Assembly (NCBI RefSeq): GCF_027943255.1
Contig: NC_072897.1
Span: 46,040,044 to 46,104,043 of the forward strand
Direction: 5' to 3'
Source of the DNA: Anastrepha obliqua
Taxonomy: Eukaryota; Arthropoda; Insecta; Diptera; Tephritidae
Length of the DNA: 64,000 bases
This document shows, one piece after another, positions 60,964 through 64,000 of this stretch (the first letter of the stretch is position 1; each line of letters opens with the position of its first letter). The notes below the pieces were generated by a model. The model ran no database searches, was not told where the DNA came from, and saw only the letters and a list, made by a program, of their open reading frames with translations. The position numbers and the translations under genes are program-made.

Positions 60964-61560
60964 TTTTTATTGCTCTTTATTTCCAAAACGAATTCGTCAC
61001 GGCTTTCGCGGTTTTCTTCTTCTTCTTGAATTTTGTTCACTCGCTTGCCCGTCTGTTTCCGTGTTCTACAGGAATTTTCAAAATCATGCAACGATCCACA
61101 GTAACTGCAGTCGACGTCTTCATCTCTCTTTTTTGACATATGTTTGCTTGATTTCCTTTTGTGCGGTATTTCATACTTTTCATTCTGTGAATCAACTGCC
61201 TTATTCTCTTCTGCTTCCTTAATTTGCTTTTCTGCCAATTCCTTTGCTTTACATTTATTTATGGCTTGTTCTAATGTAATTTCGTCATTTGCTCAATTAA
61301 ATTCGAATGTGCCTTTAAATTCGTGTTATTTTTTAATTTAATATATATTTTATATATACAAATTTTTTTATTTAAAATTTTTGTTTTTAATTTTCACATA
61401 ATGCATTCGATTTAACCAAAGAAATGATTTTATCCAGCATTAGATCGTCCTTAGGTTCACCAAAGCCGCAATGTTTTATTAAGCCGCGCAACCGATCAAT
61501 ATACTCGTCAATCCTGCTTTGCTAGATTGAACAGTGCGCGTTATTTTATTAATAATTGAA
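60900..61560 (-). pseudogene. Gypsy gag with zinc knuckle (remnant)
   Basis: Reverse frames near 61400-61520 read EYIDRLRGLIKHCGFGEP and DLMLDKIISLVKSN (capsid C-terminal region). The 60900-61238 frame has VDCSYCGSLHDFENSC, a nucleocapsid-like Cys/His knuckle, and Lys/Glu-rich sequence. Several stops between. Confidence 0.75.
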
Positions 61561-61766
61561 ATAGTATACTTATGTACATATGTACTAGAATGGCACTTTA
61601 ACCCCCGATGTTGCCCCAAAAGTTTAAGAAGAAACATTTTATCTGTATTTATTTATTTAATTCAGTTTCAGGTTATGAATTTAAATTATTGCAGAATAAA
61701 AAATTGTCGCAATTTAAAAAAAGAAACATTAATGTAAATATTTAGTTAAATGAGTCCCACTCACAC

Positions 61767-63051
61767 TACAGGGGTGAAATGCAACCACAATGCGATATCT
61801 TTGCTCACAGTTTATTTCATGCAAGCACTTGTTTATGTTGTGATGGCGGCTAGTCGCTTGGTTAACGGTATTTTGAATTTCTAGTTTATGTAATTAGCGC
61901 ACAGTTATTGTTCTATGCAGTTTTTAAGTATGTTAGTGATCGCCAAGTGGGCAATATAAAAATATATAAAAAATGGGTCGACGTACTACGATTTAACAGC
62001 GAGAACTGGTTATCAAGCACTTTCAAAGCGGAAAGTCGCAGCGAGAAATTGCGGAAATAGTTTTTTTGAGTAGTGCTACAGTATAAAGTATCATTGAACG
62101 CTTCGCTCATGAAAATCGGGTGCAAAATAAAGGCCGATGTGCCCCAAATAAAATTTTTGACGAACGTGATGGGCGTTTAATTGTTCGAAAAATAAAAGAA
62201 AACCCAATGCTATCGGCTCCAAAACTGCTAAGCGAAATTCAGCAAGAAGTGGGCAAATCATGTTGCGTCGAAACAGTGCGACGGGTCTGACGAGTCCAAA
62301 TTCAACCTATTCGGCTCAGATGGAATGTTTTACGTCTGGCGGAAACCTAATACAGACTGTGAAACATGGTGGTGGCAGTGTAATGGTATATGCATGTATG
62401 TCAGCAGCCGGAGTAGGAAATTTAGTGTTTGTCGACGGTATTATGGACAAAACAATGTACCTCAATATTGTAAAAGATAGTAATCTACTCCAAAGTGCTG
62501 CGAAACTTGGAATACTTCAAGATTTCCGTTTCTACAGACATGGCTCATATGGAACTGTCCACATTTAAAGCAACCACCAGCTTAATTACCTGACATGAAC
62601 GTCATCGAGAATTTATGGTCATTACTGGAAACAAAAATCCGCACACATCATATAAGCAATAGAGATCAGATAAAAACCGTAATTTTGGAGGAGTGGAACA
62701 AAATCGGACCGGGAGTAACGAAAAAGCAAAGCTAGTGGTCAATTCCAGAAAGGTTTAAAGCTGTTAAATCATTAGTTTAACTTAAATTTAAGAAAAAATT
62801 AATGCTGCATGAAATAAGCTGTGACATAAAATTTTGAACTGTTTTGTGTTTTTGCTTTTTATATTTTTTATTTAAAGCTTAAAAAATATATGAAGTACCT
62901 TTTTTATACTGCAATTGCGTATAAATTATTTGATATTTAAATTTTTTCAAAAAAAGTTTTAGCTTTCAAAATACAGCATTCGAAGTTTTAGTAGTTCGCC
63001 TGCATGTAATAGCTGTGAACCATTATTTGAACGAATTTCTAATACCCTTGT
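61767..63051 (+). mobile_element. Tc1-like element, internally deleted
   Basis: The left end TACAGGGGTGAAATGCAACC and the complement of the right end (ACAAGGGTATTAGAAATTCG, ending 63051) diverge but share a later block TCACAG-TATT-CATGCA-GC, suggesting long TIRs of about 70 bp. TA is present on the left only. A damaged transposase lies at 61976-62780. Confidence 0.6.
61976..62780 (+). pseudogene. Tc1-like transposase (internal deletion, frameshifts)
   Basis: Starts MGRRTTI then a stop, QRELVIKHFQSGKSQREIAE (HTH), FDERDGRLIVRKIKENPMLS and LSEIQQEVGKSCCVETVRRV. A deletion joins this at about 62283 to DESKFNLFGSDGMFYVWRKP (first Asp). The C-terminus reads DMNVIENLWSLLETKIRTHH and LEEWNKIGPGVTKKQS, with the SPD motif partly lost. 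Multiple frames. Confidence 0.85.
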
Positions 63052-63142
63052 GTCGACGCGCAGGTATAATTATTAGTACTTATTTTGAACTTACTGAAAA
63101 TCAGATCATTTAAAATTTCGGCATAAAAATCATTAATACATA

Positions 63143-64000
63143 CAGTGATGAACAAAAGTATTGGCACAGCAAGATACTTTCACTTTAACATTACTTTTTG
63201 TCCACTTATGAAGTGATTTTTATTCGCAAAAAAAAACGTGCTAGATCGAAGAACATATTACCAATCATATTTCCTTCAACTCATTTTATAATCTTTTATA
63301 TTGAATTAACACTAATTATAATATTAAAAAAAGTACCTATTATAACGAAACAAAATTATTGTCACACTTAAGTTTTATCAGGCTTTTTCGTCTAAATTTT
63401 ATTGATCTGGCAACTTTCTTTCAAAAGTCCCGTTATGTTCACACAAGCAATTGAGTTTTTGTCAAAATTCAAACTACAAACAGCATAGTGCCTTCAATTA
63501 CAGCAAACTTTGCTTAAATTTTTGTAAAATGAGCAGCAAAAAAAGTGAAACCACCGAATCTCAGCGCAAAATAATATTATATTTGCATAATCAGGGCAAA
63601 TCATAGGCTGAGATTGGTGAAATGATGGACAGAAGTCGCTACACCATACGAAGCATTGTTCAACGTTTCAAGAGCGCTTCATCTTTGGAAAGCGTGAAAC
63701 GTACGGGCAGGCCTAAGGCTTTAAACGACCGCGAACGCTGCCAAATAGTCAAGAAGGTAAAAAAAAAACCAAGAATATCCTCCACACAAATCGCAGCAGA
63801 AGTTAAGGAAGAGATGGGAAAGGATATTCATCCAATAACGGTCCGGAGGGTATTGCATGAGGAGAACTACAATTCTCGCGTGGCTAGACGCAAACCTCTC
63901 ATTTCTAAAGTGAACCAAAAGAAGCGTTTAGCCTATGCGAAGGACTTTTGGGACAATGTACTCTTCTCGGATGAAAGCAAATTTAATACCTTTCAATCTG
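63143..64000 (+). mobile_element. Tc1-like element, 5' part (cut by window end)
   Basis: The left terminus CAGTGATGAACAAAAGTATT follows TA (63141-63142), as in Tc1. A transposase ORF begins at 63529 and runs off the window; the right TIR is outside. Confidence 0.8.
63529..64000 (+). pseudogene. Tc1-like transposase N-terminal part (stop-interrupted)
   Basis: MSSKKSETTESQRKIILYLH then NQGKS followed by an in-frame TAG (63604-63606), then AEIGEMMDRSRYTIRSIVQR (HTH 1), SVKRTGRPKALNDRERCQIV (GRPR-type hook), STQIAAEVKEEMGKDIHPIT (HTH 2) and DNVLFSDESKFNTFQS, the first catalytic Asp, at the window end. Apart from the TAG the frame is intact, so the element is young. Confidence 0.85.

Larger units (their letters stand above)
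58100..61560 (-). mobile_element. Ty3/gypsy LTR retrotransposon gag-pol, degenerate, LTRs not found
   Basis: On the reverse strand gag, protease, RT, RNase H and integrase follow in Ty3/gypsy order. Each ORF is broken by frameshifts or stops. No env ORF is seen after the integrase. Absence of recognisable LTRs suggests internal sequence only or diverged ends. Confidence 0.85.

Noticed and set aside
1..64000. CRISPR array, operon, phage or prokaryotic defence island
   Set aside because: No spaced repeats, ribosome-binding sites or bacterial gene families; content is eukaryotic transposons and snRNA copies.

Overview
The window looks like a repeat-saturated euchromatic segment of a dipteran genome, most probably a tephritid-type fruit fly. 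This rests on AT-rich spacers with CATACATATGTA-type microsatellites, U2 snRNA copies preceded by fly-like PSEA promoter elements, a tRNA-derived SINE resembling one I remember as abundant in tephritids, and the TE mix (RTE, Jockey, CR1, RNase H LINEs, mariner/Tc1, hAT, Helitron, Ty3/gypsy). There are no prokaryotic features. The species assignment is inference. Most of the sequence is transposable elements, often nested. The only host-gene signals I can support are three U2 snRNA pseudogenes and one candidate spliced exon (25281-25427, +).

Layout. 1-2290: reverse-strand LINE with a 2A-like ribosome-skipping motif at its N-terminus, continuing past the window start. 3136-6275: mariner split by an RNase H LINE. 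6484-6680: tRNA-like SINE with a 31-bp target-site duplication (TSD). 6690-8330: three copies of a U2 snRNA unit. 8651-9092: long hairpin MITE. 9983-11297: mariner-like element with TIRs and TA duplication but a broken transposase. 11330-12345: relics of a LINE RT and a putative env-like ORF. 12608-15257: 5'-truncated RTE with an 818-codon open frame. 15490-16230: internally deleted mariner-like element. 17040-23222: a CR1-like LINE split by a Jockey insertion (TSD at both ends), by an RNase H LINE fragment and by an RTE copy whose 5' and 3' parts lie in opposite orientations. 25970-29925: RNase H LINE with 11-bp TSD. 30094-30928: 418-bp tandem duplication.

32469-35534: SINE fragment, Tc1 relic, RTE fragment and a 5'-truncated RNase H LINE ending in TTAGG-like repeats with 15-bp TSD. 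36950-39310: LINE and mariner scraps. 39347-42133: hAT element with intact TIRs, 8-bp TSD and a 538-codon transposase frame. 42250-50240: Jockey-like LINE holding a pair of tandem MITEs and a ZMYM1/DUF4371-type hAT whose coding region carries a 265-bp (GAGAA)n array. 50381-52104: mariner relic, LINE 3' end and a non-autonomous Helitron. 52860-57550: a three-level nest, SINE containing hAT containing a full-length RTE with an intact 997-codon ORF. 58100-61560: Ty3/gypsy gag-pol remains. 61767-64000: two Tc1 elements, the second running off the window end.

Few elements could still act: the RTE at 53267-56348 (intact EN-RT ORF and clean TSD) and perhaps the hAT at 39347-42133. The rest are relics. 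Nesting gives relative ages: SINE, then hAT-C, then RTE; CR1, then Jockey; Jockey-like LINE, then hAT-B, then microsatellite expansion.
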